From Schistosoma mansoni (lineage: Eukaryota > Platyhelminthes > Trematoda > Strigeidida > Schistosomatidae): a DNA stretch of 64,000 nucleotides. How positions within the stretch are numbered: position 1 is the first letter of the stretch; every line of letters starts with the position of its first letter. The translations under genes were made by a program, and so were the position numbers. Below are positions 12,367-25,527 of the stretch, piece after piece. The stretch covers positions 21,335,038 through 21,399,037 of the forward strand of contig NC_031496.1 in assembly GCF_000237925.1 (NCBI RefSeq), read 5' to 3'. A model generated the notes under the pieces. That model searched no databases. It was not told where the DNA came from and worked only from the letters and a program-made list of their open reading frames with translations.

Positions 12367-14645
12367 TTAGGAAATGGAATTTACCTTCAACTTCATGTTC
12401 CATAGTAAGTTCTATATCTTATTTGCAACAATCATAAGCACTCCATGAACCTAATCAGTCTGTTTAATAAAGCACACAAGGATAATTTCGATTATAGTTA
12501 GAACAGATCGAATTCAACAGAGATTATGCCACTTAATTGGTGCGACTTGTATATTAAGTTTGATTTAATTTCTGAATTTAAACTCTAAACAGTCTAACTA
12601 TTTGTCACTACATTCAGTGAACAATCCTCGTATTCATATACAAATGATTGGAGCGGTCCCCATTACAGTAAGCGGCTTACATCATACAGGAAAGCCACGA
12701 TCAATAGTGTTCGCAACCGTTAGCCTTTTCGTGACAGGAAGTAGGTTTATTAAGTATTGATGTTTGAAGCTGTTCACTGACCACATAGGAGTTTCCTGTA
12801 CTTCAGATGTGCGTACACGGAAGTGTGTTTCTGCTAGATTAGAATAATTTGCAGTGCGGTCTCGAAATTTTCGCAGTCCAGTAAGACAAGAGGCAATGAG
12901 GTAGCAACCGTACTTGTTGCTTGAACCAATCGATGTATTAATGCACTTAGGCATATCGCTTTGTACTTCAGTAATTCAATATCTTGTCATGTATTTCATG
13001 ATATTTATTTTCGGCAGTTGGCCAAATTTTAACCTTGCTTTATAAGGTCTTTCCGTGATGTCTGATTTCTCGATTACTATGACCACGAATTCTTCTGCAT
13101 TTCAAAGACTCACCTTATTGATTACTATGTAAACATGTTTACAGCACAACACACTGCTATTATCTGATAAGTTGTGAAACAGTGTCGTTACGAAACCTCT
13201 TACAGACGACTTTGTAAAATACAAATGATTATTTTTGTTTCGCATTTGTGAAATAAACTTATGTCAACATGTTATTCATCTGTTAGGATGAATTCAGCTT
13301 GTGGTACTTGAACTTTCATAGAAACGTCACCATCATCATAACTATTGTGTTAGATGATGAACTGATTTGTCAGAAAAACTAACACTTATGAGAAACACTA
13401 GATTATGAGCGCAGAAATTATTGATTCCTTTCATTTGACAATTACAAGAGTCATCTGTTTTTGTCCATCATTTTATTTTAATTATTAGCAGTCTTGTGAT
13501 AGCTTTGGTTGTCTATTAGGAGAACTCCTGTAACTTAAATGATTTTTACTTCTTTGTTTCCCTCTTCTATTACTGCTCTGATTTGAAGCGTAACAAACCA
13601 TTGGAGGTAATAACTTTCGGGTTTACTCTTTATTTATTGGGGTGATTGTTTAGCGTACTTAACTTCATGCAATACTCCAACAGATATCCGGGAATCTTAA
13701 CAACGCTGTTACACAATGATATTTGGAGAAAAGTAGGACATGAAGAAACCTACTAATAGAACCTAAAATATATGCTTTTTAAGGCAGAGTGAATCGTTCC
13801 AAAACAAGCATTAATCTTGTTTTTTTCCCGACTCCTTGTTAACAGAATTTTTAAATTAATTTATATACCAGTAAGCTGTTTTAATCTGACCAGATGAAAA
13901 TCGTTTTCCACATTTTATGAATTGCTTATTTGTGTTTGTTACATTTTGAAAATCCATTACCTAATAAACTCAAAATATTGACATCAGCATGATTTTTATA
14001 CGGTGTCAACTGTATTAACAAAACATTGAATCTTAACTGAGATCTCCGTAAGCGCGATTTACTACCTGCCAAGTATTCCGTAACTAAGAGCAAACAAGAG
14101 GTAGATGAACATTAACTAAGTCTACTGATTTCTGAAACGGATAACCAGTGTAAACTGTCTCGATATGTATAGGATTAGTTGGTTTTTATGGATAAAAGAA
14201 GTTGAAATGAAATTTGTGTGGTCAGAAATATTTAAAGTAGCTATTCCAATCCATTAATATGTCAAATCTTCTGTAGAACAAAACGAAAGAAAACTCGTTG
14301 GACTTTATACAACAGTACCATAACTGGGAAACCGCTAATTTTACGATTTCTTATACTAGTGTAATTTAAACATACAAGTTGTTTACAATTTGACCAGGTT
14401 ACTTTAAATACATTATTAATAATCCATCATACCCGTATGTGCTAATATTTACATTCAGTTAACTCTTACAATTTACATGCTAAGGCATGAATAATCGTGT
14501 CAGATTAAAATGGTCTAATTCGATAACGAATAGGATGTGTAAAAGTTATCTAGGGAAGTTCGAAAACTAAAAACAATTGAGAAAAGTGAAACAGTGATAT
14601 TAGAAAGAAACTAAGCATAAGTAAATATATGTGCAATACATCAGA
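12367..14645. other. Convergent intergenic DNA between EHD and TMX1
   Basis: A minus-strand 90-codon open frame (12954 to 12682) lies in a somewhat GC-richer patch. I do not recognise it and it lacks splice or start context. The rest is AT-rich with no supported feature; no clear TMX1 polyadenylation signal was found. Confidence 0.35.
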
Positions 14646-14774
14646 TTATGAATCATGAACTTCATTATTATCGACCTTCCTTTGACGAATTTCCGTAATC
14701 TCATTACCTATATTTTCCTCTGATACATCGTCATCGTGAACATTTGACGTGGATTTTTCTGTTTCATACTGTAA
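14646..14774 (-). CDS. TMX1: TMX1 exon 7: cytoplasmic tail and stop
   Basis: Encodes the acidic tail (HDDDVSEEN) and the IRQR retention motif, ending HDS with TAA at 14648-14646. Two acceptors six bases apart are in frame, TCTCAG (exon from 14774) and TTACAG (from 14768), so isoforms differing by Leu-Gln are possible. Confidence 0.85.
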   Translation of the reverse strand, partial: LQYETEKSTSNVHDDDVSEENIGNEITEIRQRKVDNNEVHDS

Positions 14775-17700
14775 CTGAGAAAATGAGAAAGTTAGTTTAA
14801 AATATCTGAAGAACATATTAAATTAAAAGAGATACAATGGTACTCCCTGAATGTGATTTCATCGCATACGAAAACATACCATGTCTTGATAAACACAATT
14901 GAGTGTCAGGGTTTCTGGTTTGCCTAAGATACCTGTGAATTAAAAATTGAGTTATACTAATATGAGCGGTTCTATTGCGGACTCTATAACGGCAGTTGGG
15001 CACATAACAACTAGCCGCTAACACAGGGAAAAGAAAGGTAAGGAAAACATGATATTCGGGCAGCCTGAAATAGTACAACTCAGTAACGTAAACATGACTT
15101 CCGAGCACACAATAAATAAGCAAACTAAAAGTAGTGACAACCAATCGGAAAAGGGTAAAGGTTATGCGAAAAATTGAATTGAGAAAGAAGTATTAATAGT
15201 TACGGTTACTAGTATGACTTAAAACTACTGACAAAGATTGACTGATCCTATGATTGCCTTAGCAGTATACTACGTCAAATTGTGAGAATAAAATAAACAG
15301 TAGCAAAAGTTAGATTTTCGATTTACTCTACATAAATAACTTCATATAAACTGTAACTCAGTTTGAACGGATATATAATGCAATCTATCAACATACATTA
15401 TCCAGAGACCAACACAAAATTCGAAAATAACAATGACTAAAAGTAATAGGTACTCCTAAAACTAGTTCCTAAATATCAATACACTTTTATTAGATATATG
15501 TTCACAGTAAGTTGTGAGTATCCTTTAACTCATCTTCAATTATTTGATCAAAATAAATACGTTTGTCGCGATATGTTAGACTTTTCATTAGGTGCAAGAC
15601 AAGTAGACTGACCAGTTGATGTTGATTTCCTGTGCATAGCTTCTTTTGATGTTCCGCTTAGTCTCCTTATTAGCAAAAAAAAGTGATATTACAATTAAAT
15701 TCTACACCTAGGGTGAACATGATAGACGGATGAGCGCTGTTAGATCGGTCATCTTACTAGTACGTACAACGAAACTGTCTGCGTAATGAGAATAAAATGG
15801 CAGTCGACTAATTTCGTCTTTACTTGAAATTTACTCATAGCCATCTTAACAAACCAAATGAGTGGCTTCGCAAGGAATTTTTAAAACTGCCCTCTCAATA
15901 GTGGTCATCAACAAAATCAACGCTTAATTTTCCTTAATGCCAAATTATTAAAATCTGTTTCCCTCCTATGTAATTACTAAATTCCTTTATCCACTTTACG
16001 TAACGATCATTAGTGTTTAACTCCCTATTAGAATTTTCGAGTGAATTGGTGTCCAAGAATACTATGCAATAGGAATAGCTGGGCCATAATCAGAGAAATT
16101 AAAACATCCGCTTTGAGTGATACTGTCTATATGAGAGGTAGTTGTACTCTGCTCGACTGTCCAAACTGAACTAGGGGCTGAGTTAAAACCAACACCCTAC
16201 TGAGTGAAAATCAGATGCTTCAATCATTAAGCCAACGTCATTTATGCAAGACAAACTAAATGAATAATTAAGTCATGGTAAAAAAGAGCAAGACTCACAG
16301 ATTCTTCCACTTTTTTTGGTTTCCTAATAAATCTTAGGATTTGTGGACGCGGTGGGAAAAAACAATCAAAAATCACTACTAGTATCTAAAAGAAAAAAAT
16401 TGCAAATAAGTATTTTTGTTTTGAAAAACTTACAATTCCAATAAATAGTCCGCAAAATATAGTCGATAGACCAATGATTAAAAATGACATCCAATTACTA
16501 TAACCAGCATCTAAAAATGCTTGGTGAGTATTCTATAAATAAATTAGGTTAATGAACAATTAAATATAATTATCAATACAAACCGTAATAAAAATGCCAA
16601 GATCCATGAAACGTATGAAAATGCGCATACTATGTGATTTGTAGAAGAAAAATATTATAAACAAGTAGAAATTACTGATAAGATGCTGGTGAATAATACC
16701 ATGGTAAAGGTGTTTCATTTTCATATTTTTCAGATTTCACATAAACTCTGAGATCATCAAGAGTTCTTGCACCGTCATATTCTCTGAATAAACCATTTTT
16801 TACACTGTAATATGAAGATATGCACTTGATGAATTATTCACAATCAAGATAAAGTATTTCTTATATTAAGGAAAGAAGAATAAAATATAAATTAAACTTC
16901 ATCTTAATTAAATTGCCAATCATATAAGCAAATTTATTCACTTTTATGATTTTGTATTTTAAAAACAGTCATACGTAACTAATTAAAGTGGTTTTTTGAA
17001 ATTTAATTTGATATAACTTAATGAGCAAATGAAGATTGAAAAACTAGGCTTTGAGTCAATTTATATGTGTTAAGGCTAATGATTCCACTAGGCTTTCCAA
17101 GATGACGTAAGTGGATCATAGTTTTTGATCTTGTGACGTAATGAGTAGAAGTATAGTAATTTAATGACAAAATCACTTCTCTATAGTGACGCCAAGTTTA
17201 ACTTTGTGTTGCTTTTTTCTGTATACATACTTTTCATTACTAATACTATAGTCAAAGGCTACCTTTGAGTTTTCCTACCGTGCTAAATTAACATGAACAT
17301 ACGGCTAAAGGAATCGTGACAATATTAACTAGCTCATCCAGCTTTACTACATAACATGTTCAAACATCGCAGCAAACTTTTTCGAACTATCAAGGATTAC
17401 AGTGAAATCATAATATGCACAGGGAAGTCATGTACTAATTCCTATTTGTTTCTAGCACCTCAATTTTCTTATACACTGATATTTGAGAAACGGCCAACTT
17501 AGATTGAAAAACATGATAGTTTCACCCGTTCGTAATGAGTTGCGTTTCTAGTTCCTAAAATCAATTGTTTTTACTTTATACTACTTATTTATAAGCTATA
17601 GTTTATAGAATTTATTTCACACCATGTTTACTACTGAATAATTATTTTCTCTGCGATATTATTTTCACAGAGATTACTCCGCTACTTGTAAGTAGGTCGA

Positions 17701-20700
17701 GTAGATTTTACAAAATATTTTCTAATCTATCAGATTCTCTTTGCCATGTTAGGTATGAGCTAATGAAAACTTTTATTTGTTAATTAGGACAGACGAATTA
17801 TGAACAGTAAAACAGAACATTTATTAACATAATACTGTGATTGTGTATCAAGAAATAACTTCATGGTATCTGACGACGAGTTCTAGAAACGTAAGACATG
17901 ATCAGCGAACCTAGTGGAATAATATGAAAAATTTATTTTTTGAATTCTCTTCTGCTTAATATAACCTAAAAAGAACAATATTAGTTATTTAGGGTCAGTG
18001 TATATATTTTATATCAAGTTGATGAATCTGAGTGAATTAACGGTGAATAATGTGGGAAAATCATGAAAATGTACTAGTGGTTGAATACTGAATACAATTC
18101 TCCTATATTTATTGCCAACTACGCCTGTAGCTTTTCTGGGGTTACTGCTGGTCTCAAGCCCGGGTGAAGGAGGTTTTGACATGAGGTCAGAAAGTCCACC
18201 CTGGAGAAAATAACCTTGCCAAAAATAAACCTTAATCACAATGAACAAACTAAACCATTTATACTCCACCCTAGGAGTTGAAGGAAGAACTATGACGCCT
18301 CAGGATGAAAGCGGAGATTTTTCGGAAGTCACAAGGCCGATGACCCACCTAACAACAAGAGCAACAATTAATGTAGATACGTGAAATGTCCGGAAAATGT
18401 GGGAGACCTGGAGGACCAATCAAACAGCTATGGAAATAAGGCGACACAACTTGATAGTGCTCGGAATCAGCGGAACCCATTTGATCAAAGCTGGGTAGAA
18501 AAGAATATATTCAGAAGAGATGCTTCTGTACTCTGGTCACGAAGAAGAAAATGCTCTGTACCCTGAGGGAATTGCTCTGATGCTGTTCAAAGAAGCACGA
18601 AATTCACTTATAGGATGGTGATCTCATGGACCAGGATCATGACACTATCATTCAAAATAAAGGAGGGAATCACAATGAATGTTACCCACTGTTAGGCACT
18701 CACCAATGATAGCAACGAAAACGATAATAATCAGTTTAACGAGAGGCTGCAATCAATCATAGACAAGTGCCCAGGAAACGTATGGTATAAAATATTAGAA
18801 ATGCAAGTGAAAAACAGACTATATAAACAACAATAAATTTACAAAGAGTTAGAATGGTATGGTTAAAAAATTCATCAAGTTCGACTAAAGATCAATAAAT
18901 TACTCTGATCCTATACCAAGTTTAGGAAACTAATAATATTAAGCTAGGAAGCGGGTCATTTACGACTGAATTTACAGTGATACACAGTGATCAGTACTTT
19001 TACTTTTGTAAAAGCGTTCAAAGTTTTTATAATCAATCAAGTACATGAACCTTCAAAATTGACAAGGTTTGAATTATTTGACGGAAGAGGTATAGCTGCA
19101 AATGTGATCGACAAGAAAATGGATGAAACACAATGGATATTTACCGTATCTACAGCGCTGTTATATTATAGTTTCTTAAAAAGTAGAGAAAAATGCTCTT
19201 ATCGGTCTCGGAATGTTCAAAAATGTTTTACGCATATGAGGTTAATACTAAAATAGCATGAGTGCTAAGCTAGATGGCGCATCAAACTAGTGACAATTTC
19301 ACCTGTCTGTTTGATTCACCGTTTGTAGAACTAGTCTTCCGTAGCTGTTTCCAACAAATTATCCAGTGGCAAAACAAAGAATTGCAAACTGATATGTCAA
19401 ACGAAATTCGTAACCTTAATCTACGTACTGAATTATGACCATAAAATTAAACTTACTGGTAGACCGTCGGTAATCGCTTGACAAAAAATATGAAACTAAG
19501 GACAGGACTTTCTGTTACATCAACATCTGCGACAAAAACATTGATTGAGCTATCATCAGAGAGCTGTTGCCAAATTGGTGAAAACTGTCGACAAGCTGGG
19601 CACCAAGGAGCATAGCTATGTCAAAATCAAAACAAAAAATTCTCTAGATATTACTAGTTAATACAATACAAGATGAAGATTATCAGAACTATGTGATATA
19701 TTAGTGTAGAAAGGCGTATACTAAGGTTAATTGAAGCCTTAGCCATACGAAAATTCAGACTCCCTTTTTGTATTTAAAAACAGTGTCTTCTCACCTTAAA
19801 CCTACCCTAGTAATATTAGCTTATCATCCAGAGTGATTAGGTTCCAAATCGTCCTCGCATTATTATTATTGTTATTATTATTATCCTTGTCTCCTCTTAT
19901 CTCCCATTTCTAGTCTAGTTGACCTTTTATTTTTATATATAAATGTTCTTAACAAGTATATGTGTGATTATTTATTTAAACACATAAATATTGGTACAAG
20001 GAAGCACCAGATAAATATGCGCCTCACAAATCTCATTCGATCTGCTTGAGGGCTGTGATACTGCCCAAGTGCCCAGACTGAAGCAGGTGGTTTTCTTAGG
20101 GGGCCACACCCCCAGCCTTTGACCTAAAGGTCTAGTCCACAAGGCAGTGGAGCATCGTGAGGAGATGCAGTCCCATGGTAGCCGGTGACCAACAGTTGGT
20201 TCATACGCCATTCGTTCCTTCAGGACACTGGAGCCCATGTGCACCATTGGTTTGGAATCAGGGTTTTCCAACTCCCCTAGGTGGATCCTCCACATCCACC
20301 AACCCGGTTAAAGCGCCGGACATTCGCTTTTCGTCCTCTCACTTTTGTGAACAACACTCCCGCCACGAGAAGGCAGTGAGTAGGACTTCCCTGGCAGAGG
20401 CTATATATATATCACATAGTTCTGATAATCTTCGTTTTCTTAATACACTATCGAAATTTATGAAAGTAACTAATTGTTTTAATATAATACAGTTGTCTAT
20501 GTGAAAATGAACGATAACATTTGAAAACTTATAACAATACTATAAAAACAGTTCAGATATTATAACTACTTTATGTATACATAACTTCCCCAATCAATCT
20601 GATTCCATTGATCCTACTGTGTACAGACCTTCCAAGAAAAAGATGCACTAATCTGTCCAGGAATGTTTGATATATTTTCCATAAAGAGAGAGTGTACAAA

Positions 20701-23518
20701 TATGTATTTGTTTAATTTGTTATATCAACATTTTGTTATTCGAATTTGTGATACAAACTACTATGTATCACGCGTAAACTTTGATACAGCAGAGAACCCA
20801 AACACGTGCATTACACGAATGGAGACACAGTGAAAAAAGTTAAGGAATGAGAGGAGAGTACAATCAAAAGATCAGTGAGTGAACGAGAATAGTGTATAAT
20901 ATGAGATAGTCCAGTCAAAAAAAACACGGAGAGACTTTAGCTAAGGCAGTTCCAATCAATTTTGTACAGGATGTCACAGAAGGCTACGGCAAGACCACCA
21001 CTAAATTTTACTCCGAGCTCCTAAACACTTTAGGCACAACCAAGAGTGAAAAGAGTCCATTCCCCCCTTAGCGTTTTCATATGGTCATGTGTTGGTAATC
21101 TCTTCTGGGAAATTCCTGTCATGTTTTCACGTGGTGGTTTCTACGAAACTCAGAGGACAAGAAGCGAAAAGCCACCACCTAAACAAAGCTGGTTAAAACG
21201 GAGGTTAACCGAGGTGAGTTGGTAAACTGTAATCCCAAACCAATAGTGCACATAGGCTTTCGAACCCTGAGGGGTGGGTGACAAACAGAACTACTTTTGC
21301 CCCCGACTACTGTGACTGAAGCTTCCGAAATCGCTTCACATCCTTTAGGATTAAAACTAATGGTCGAAGCCTCGGAAAGTGGTCTGAGAAAACCATCTGC
21401 CTTCGTATGGCCCCCTTATAGTATTTCAGAACATGCTCATATATCAGCGAATAATTATGTACTATTCTATTCGTTCTGCTTAGCTACCAACTCGAACGAT
21501 ACTTACAATGACTAATACAAACTAATTCATCTTACTCTGAGATAACTTCCTATTCCGCTTTATTTTCATTTTTTGTATACTTTTATTCTCCAGTGCACTC
21601 ATTACCTTATCCCTGCTGAAAGTTCTGTCCTGTCATAAATAATTTCAATTTTCTGAATAGTCAAACTTACAAATGCTTTCACATAATACGAAACCTAATA
21701 CAGCTTTTCTAAAGCTACAGGTACCATCTAAATTGGCCATATCTGGCGTTGGCATACTGATGCAGATCATACAACAGGTAGGTATGACTATACTTTTGGA
21801 AAATCTTAATATCAAGATATACTGTATTTTGATACCTGTATTGAAAGCCAGTGAAGTACTACAAATTTATTCACTCGTACTCGGGGTTTTTCTTCAGATT
21901 AAAAAGGAATAAAAATCATACAGATACCTCTCAAATATGTATACTTTTGCCTTTGATTCGTTAAATTAATTAAATGAGTTTATACTTCTAAAACCGCTCA
22001 TATTACGGACCTCGTTAATGCGGTTGATTCGTTCACCAAAACATCAAACTAAAGACGAATGCTATCCAGTAGTCAGTAAAACTATCAGCTAACTGGTAAT
22101 CTGTTTTTTAGCCAGTCGATTATAAGCAACACAAAACCTGCTATATGAACCCGAACTGTTTGAACATACAGAGAACAGGGAAATGAACTTCTGGTCAGGG
22201 ATAATCACAATGAACTCATATATTACTAGCCATATTTTCTCTTTGGTGATTCTGTTATCTCCCGAAGGGAATTATCAATGGTAACTTTTGAGAACTATTT
22301 ATGAACCAATATGATACATATATTTCCATTGCATAATTGTTAAATAACTATTCATATTCATGTCCCTCTTATTATGAGTTTTATTTTGACCTATGAACTA
22401 TTATTATACGATTTACCATTCTTGAGTTATGTCCTGTATATCAATTACTATCCCCCTTATTCACAGACACTTTGGACTGAGTCTTGTACAAATGTTATTT
22501 TCTATTTCATGGTACGATGTGTTCTATCTGGTTGGCATATAAACCCAGTATGTTCGAAATAAATGATTCATATTACAGAGGCCTTTATTGGTGTTCTGGA
22601 CTTAATAGACTGGGCTAGGCTAGCAGGACCGATAAGTACTCTAGACTACTCGTGTCATTGGTTTGATCGATAATTTACTGTATTCTAATTGGCAGCATCG
22701 CCACGTCATATATTTATCGGAGCACAAACACACAACATTTAACATATTCCTTAAAATATATCTGTAAATGACTCATGATACCGAATCTAGTAAAATAGGT
22801 CATTACCAAATGTTTAACTTCGACTTCAGTGAGCAACTACTATAGTCTAAAACCCAGAAAAACTCGAAATCATGTTTTGGATCCATATTTATGATTGATT
22901 GATATTTAGAGAGCCGATATTATATTGTCGTTACGTGACAGAAAACTTGAAGTTTAATTACCAAAAGCACAATTTCACAACTTGGAGAATAGCTAGGGAG
23001 TAAAGAAGTGATTACCTGTTTTCCAGTATCTCAAGTTGCCCTTCGATATGATTATCCCTAATTCATATGGCGAAGTTGTAGGGAAATACGGAACTACAAA
23101 AATGCTCGTCGATACAACCACACAGTAGATTGAAGCTAGTGCTTTACCGTAGTAGAAAACGAATAGCCTGAAAACAAACAGCGAAAATCTGGACTAAATT
23201 CCGAATACCTACGAGCCTTCTTATTATTTTATGAACTTTAGAGTTGAGTCGATCTGTAAAATTCTACAAATCCACTGATTTTACGTGTGTCACTTTTGCA
23301 ATCCATGTCTTACATTTTATTTAAAGGATTCGTTACGATAACAAATTGAAAACTGTTAAACATCCATATATTACCAAATATTTAAAACTTCCTTACAATT
23401 TTACAAGCCATTCACCATCTAACATTTGTTTCCAATTTGTCGAGTTCAGATGAATAACGTAAGGTGAACAGAACTTTAAGAAAACCAAAAATCCAAAAAC
23501 GTGTTTAAGGATTTCCAT
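14646..23518 (-). CDS. TMX1: Thioredoxin-related transmembrane protein 1 (TMX1), complete
   Basis: TMX1 is an ER membrane protein of the disulfide isomerase family. Its luminal thioredoxin domain acts on cysteines of mostly membrane-bound clients. Seven exons join in phase: 23518-23397, 19615-19457, 16804-16676, 16629-16584, 16532-16434, 16385-16299 and 14774-14646, giving 256 residues. Residues 1-23 form a signal peptide. The thioredoxin domain begins at STNWKQMLDGEW and holds the active site YAPWCPAC (Cys46, Cys49) and the cis-proline motif LPTVYH (Pro90). CPAC is the TMX1 form of the site; TMX4 has CPSC. One membrane helix spans about 167-192, followed by DCFFPPRP and a basic then acidic cytoplasmic tail. 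The tail keeps IRQR (244-246), which aligns with the di-arginine ER retention signal of human TMX1. No lesion is visible. Confidence 0.93.
14775..16298 (-). other. TMX1 intron 6
   Basis: Bounded by GTGAGT and TCTCAG. The part at 14818-15144 has a 108-codon minus frame with no family resemblance and no splice support. A tRNA-like stretch lies at 16158-16245. The rest is AT-rich. Confidence 0.6.
16158..16245 (-). repeat. tRNA-derived SINE-like relic
   Basis: On the minus strand GTTGGCTTAATGATTGAAGC resembles a tRNA 5' half with an A box, and TTGGTTTTAACTC falls where a B box would be. No acceptor stem closes, so it is not a working tRNA gene. Confidence 0.35.
16299..16385 (-). CDS. TMX1: TMX1 exon 6: end of membrane helix and basic stretch
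   Basis: 29 codons, phase 0 at both ends. Encodes ILVVIFDCFFPPRPQILRF then basic residues, parallel to the CMIFVADCLCPSKRRRPQ region of human TMX1. Confidence 0.88.
16434..16532 (-). CDS. TMX1: TMX1 exon 5: transmembrane segment
   Basis: 33 codons, phase 0 at both ends. Encodes NTHQAFLDAGYSNW then the hydrophobic MSFLIIGLSTIFCGLFIGI, matching the LATLFSGLLLGL helix of TMX1. Confidence 0.9.
16584..16629 (-). CDS. TMX1: TMX1 exon 4: 46-nt small exon
   Basis: Completes a split His codon and then encodes MRIFIRFMDLGIFIT, aligning with MSALFQLSMWIRT of human TMX1. Its acceptor is CACATAG and its donor GTTTGT. It is needed to keep frame between exons 3 and 5. Confidence 0.82.
16676..16804 (-). 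CDS. TMX1: TMX1 exon 3: end of thioredoxin fold
   Basis: Encodes VKNGLFREYDGARTLDDLRV and on to LPWYYSPASY, aligned with CKDGEFRRYQGPRTKKDF of human TMX1. It starts and ends inside codons, matching its neighbours. Confidence 0.92.
18115..18790 (+). mobile_element. RTE-clade LINE, 5' leader and endonuclease fragment
   Basis: The leader (GGGTTACTGCTGGTCTCAAG region) also occurs inverted at 41945-42310. From about 18360 the plus strand encodes the start of an apurinic endonuclease as in schistosome RTE/SR2 elements: WETGRTNQTA, HNLIVLGISGTH, EEMLLYSGHEEENALYPEG, ALMLFKEARNSLIGW. Several stops and at least one frame change break it. It ends after a phrase like NQSTSAQET, before the catalytic GDxN, and lies in TMX1 intron 2 antisense to the gene. 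Confidence 0.8.
19457..19615 (-). CDS. TMX1: TMX1 exon 2: CPAC active site
   Basis: Encodes YAPWCPACRQFSPIWQQL through to RLPTVY, that is the catalytic cysteines, the middle strand and the cis-proline. Acceptor TTGACATAG and donor GTAAGT keep phase with exons 1 and 3. Confidence 0.95.
19971..20410 (-). mobile_element. Dispersed retroposon, truncated copy (partner at 44971-45490)
   Basis: About 440 bases nearly identical to 44971-45412. Read on the minus strand both copies end in AATATTTATGTGTT followed by AAATAAT-type repeats, the end expected of an RTE-driven retroposon, and this copy stops short at the 5' side. Open frames of about 100 codons on both strands match between the copies but resemble no protein. 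It lies in TMX1 intron 1. Confidence 0.65.
20411..23396. other. TMX1 intron 1, repeat-like and unrecognised DNA
   Basis: A GC-richer patch at about 20940-21430 looks like old repeat DNA but I cannot name it. The rest is AT-rich with no exon that would fit TMX1; the phase of exons 1 and 2 already fits without one. Confidence 0.45.
23397..23518 (-). CDS. TMX1: TMX1 exon 1: start codon and signal peptide
   Basis: The ATG at 23518-23516 opens MEILKHVFGFLVFLKF, a typical signal peptide, followed by NSTNWKQMLDGEWLVKF, which aligns with DENWRELLEGDWMIEF of TMX1. The donor GTAAGG splits the Phe codon completed by exon 2. Confidence 0.9.
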
Positions 23519-24249
23519 TCTAGCGCACTACAACCAACTGGCCTGGATTCGTTCGAGGTCCAACATAAATGAAGACAGCAGTTGTAATAAAGTATCTGGC
23601 TGAATAAGGCCATCATCTGCCACCATTAAAAATTACTCTTAATCCCGGAGTATTAAAATTCAAGTTATTCGCAGACCGGAAGACTTGCGAAAGGTTTTTA
23701 CGTATTCTTACAAGTTATCAATACAATAATTTGGATTATATTTTCCTGGATTGTTGGGGCGAACTAATTAATTACCTCTATTCTCAATCAACACAAGGTG
23801 TCGAGGTGGTTGACTAAGGATCCTAGACTTACCATAACCACTGGATTTATTCCTCCTGTTTCATTTTATTGAGTATATTGTGACATGTATATTCACTGAA
23901 TTTTGCAACGACAAAATATAGGCCACATGTTTTTCCTACTTGTCACACTTCATATGTAACTACATCTATATTCAAAATCTATTGTTTCTCTGTATCATTG
24001 GTAAAGGAACATACATAACTGTTTGGTTATATATACTGTGCATACACTACCACGGTTGTTAAAATATAAACGCTATCTTCGCCGTCCATTCTTCTGCTTC
24101 ATTGACCACAGCCTTTGCTTTAAGATTATAAGTGTTGATGATACTGCCTACTGCTTTGTCCGAAACATACATGATCAAAGCGAGTGGGGAATGGGGATTC
24201 GGATGCATCAACGTGAATAATTTAGCTGATTTATTCTTTAGCCGTTCAG

Positions 24250-25260
24250 AGGGCTGAGAAGTCGGTTTTAATTATTTTAGTTTTCCTTTAAGGAGATCAG
24301 TTAAACGTTGGATTGAATGTGTACAATCAAGTATGAATCCACGGTAAAGACTAACCAGACCTATGAAACTTCTGAGTAGTGCTAAAGAACTTGGTATGAT
24401 ATATTGTCTGATGATATCCACCTCTTCTTTGATCTTCGTAACTATTTATGGGCTTACTGTGTGTTCGAGAAACTCTGAAATTCGAACATCAAAAACACAC
24501 TACCTTGATGTATGTTCATTTAATTTTCATTGAGCTATTCTACCACTGCTTTCACGGGTTTTTCGTGTGATTTTAAGTCAGGAATGTCAATTAACACAAT
24601 TGATTGATCACTGGGTGGTGATCAATGTCATGCATGTCAAGTCCTTCTTAGCGCTGATCGAATGCTATCGATCAATGTCAATTACAAATTAATGTGTTGT
24701 TTTGGTTAATAATATAACCTTGAAAGTGAGTGCCACAGCATGTTTTTGACCAGACATTCCCTCCAAAAGCTTTGATACTTCACGATAACCTATCTCCGGT
24801 TATAGCGTAGTACAACGGAGGATAATGGTTACAGCTTTTCTATCACAATGCTGGGTTAAGTAATTCAACTTAACTCTAAATTCAATATTCTCACCTCCGA
24901 TGTATTCCTCGAAGTTTCTAATAAAATTCTAATGATACATCGGTGTACCATCGTACATTAAGATTTCTTTCTTTCGTAAATACAGACTTTCTAATATTTC
25001 ATTATCGCTGTTACTTACTGATTGGCCGAGACCCTCACTTCCCTGACGACGTAACATTTCCTCGTTTAATTTCTTTCTTCAGTTGGGTTACATCTAACCT
25101 GAATGACCCTACGGGTATAACGTTATTGGTTTTGTGTTCATCCCTTTCAAAATGGTCCTCGCCATAATCCCCTAGATGATATAACGACTCTGGAATTTCA
25201 CCAGAATTATAGTACTTACTGCGAGTGATTTTGGTGAGCATGTCGAATTTACTGTTTAAA
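24250..25260 (-). mobile_element. Ty3/gypsy retrotransposon fossil, pol fragment
   Basis: On the minus strand near 24270-24420 the sequence reads like the reverse transcriptase to RNase H connection of Ty3/gypsy elements (RGFILDC..RLTDLLKGK). Weakly coding-like sequence continues to about 25250. It is broken in several places and old, and forms part of the gypsy debris between TMX1 and RASSF. Confidence 0.5.
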
Positions 25261-25527
25261 ATTGCGTAGGAAGTAGTTTACTACAGATGCAATTCCAAAC
25301 TACTCCATAGATTATCAAGTATAGAGTCTTAGCTTGACTAAAGTCAGAGCAAGTAAGCTGCCTGACTTGACGAACCTTTTCTGTTTCTAGAGCATAAATT
25401 CGCTCTGTTAGTTTACAAACAAACGATTATTACAGCCAACCAAACGAGGGGAAAGCGACACACAAATAACATACGGAACAATAACCAGAGGTTAGGGAAG
25501 GCGAGTAAAACAACCCTACAATCGTTT

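Noticed and set aside
12682-12954. 90-codon minus frame between EHD and TMX1
   Set aside because: No recognisable domain and no start or splice context; likely chance frame in old repeat DNA.
14818-15144. 108-codon minus frame inside TMX1 intron 6
   Set aside because: No resemblance to any family, no splice support, and TMX1 is complete without it.
20157-20504. 115-codon plus frame
   Set aside because: Lies in the dispersed retroposon; the equivalent frame in the other copy diverges at its end, so it is not a host gene.
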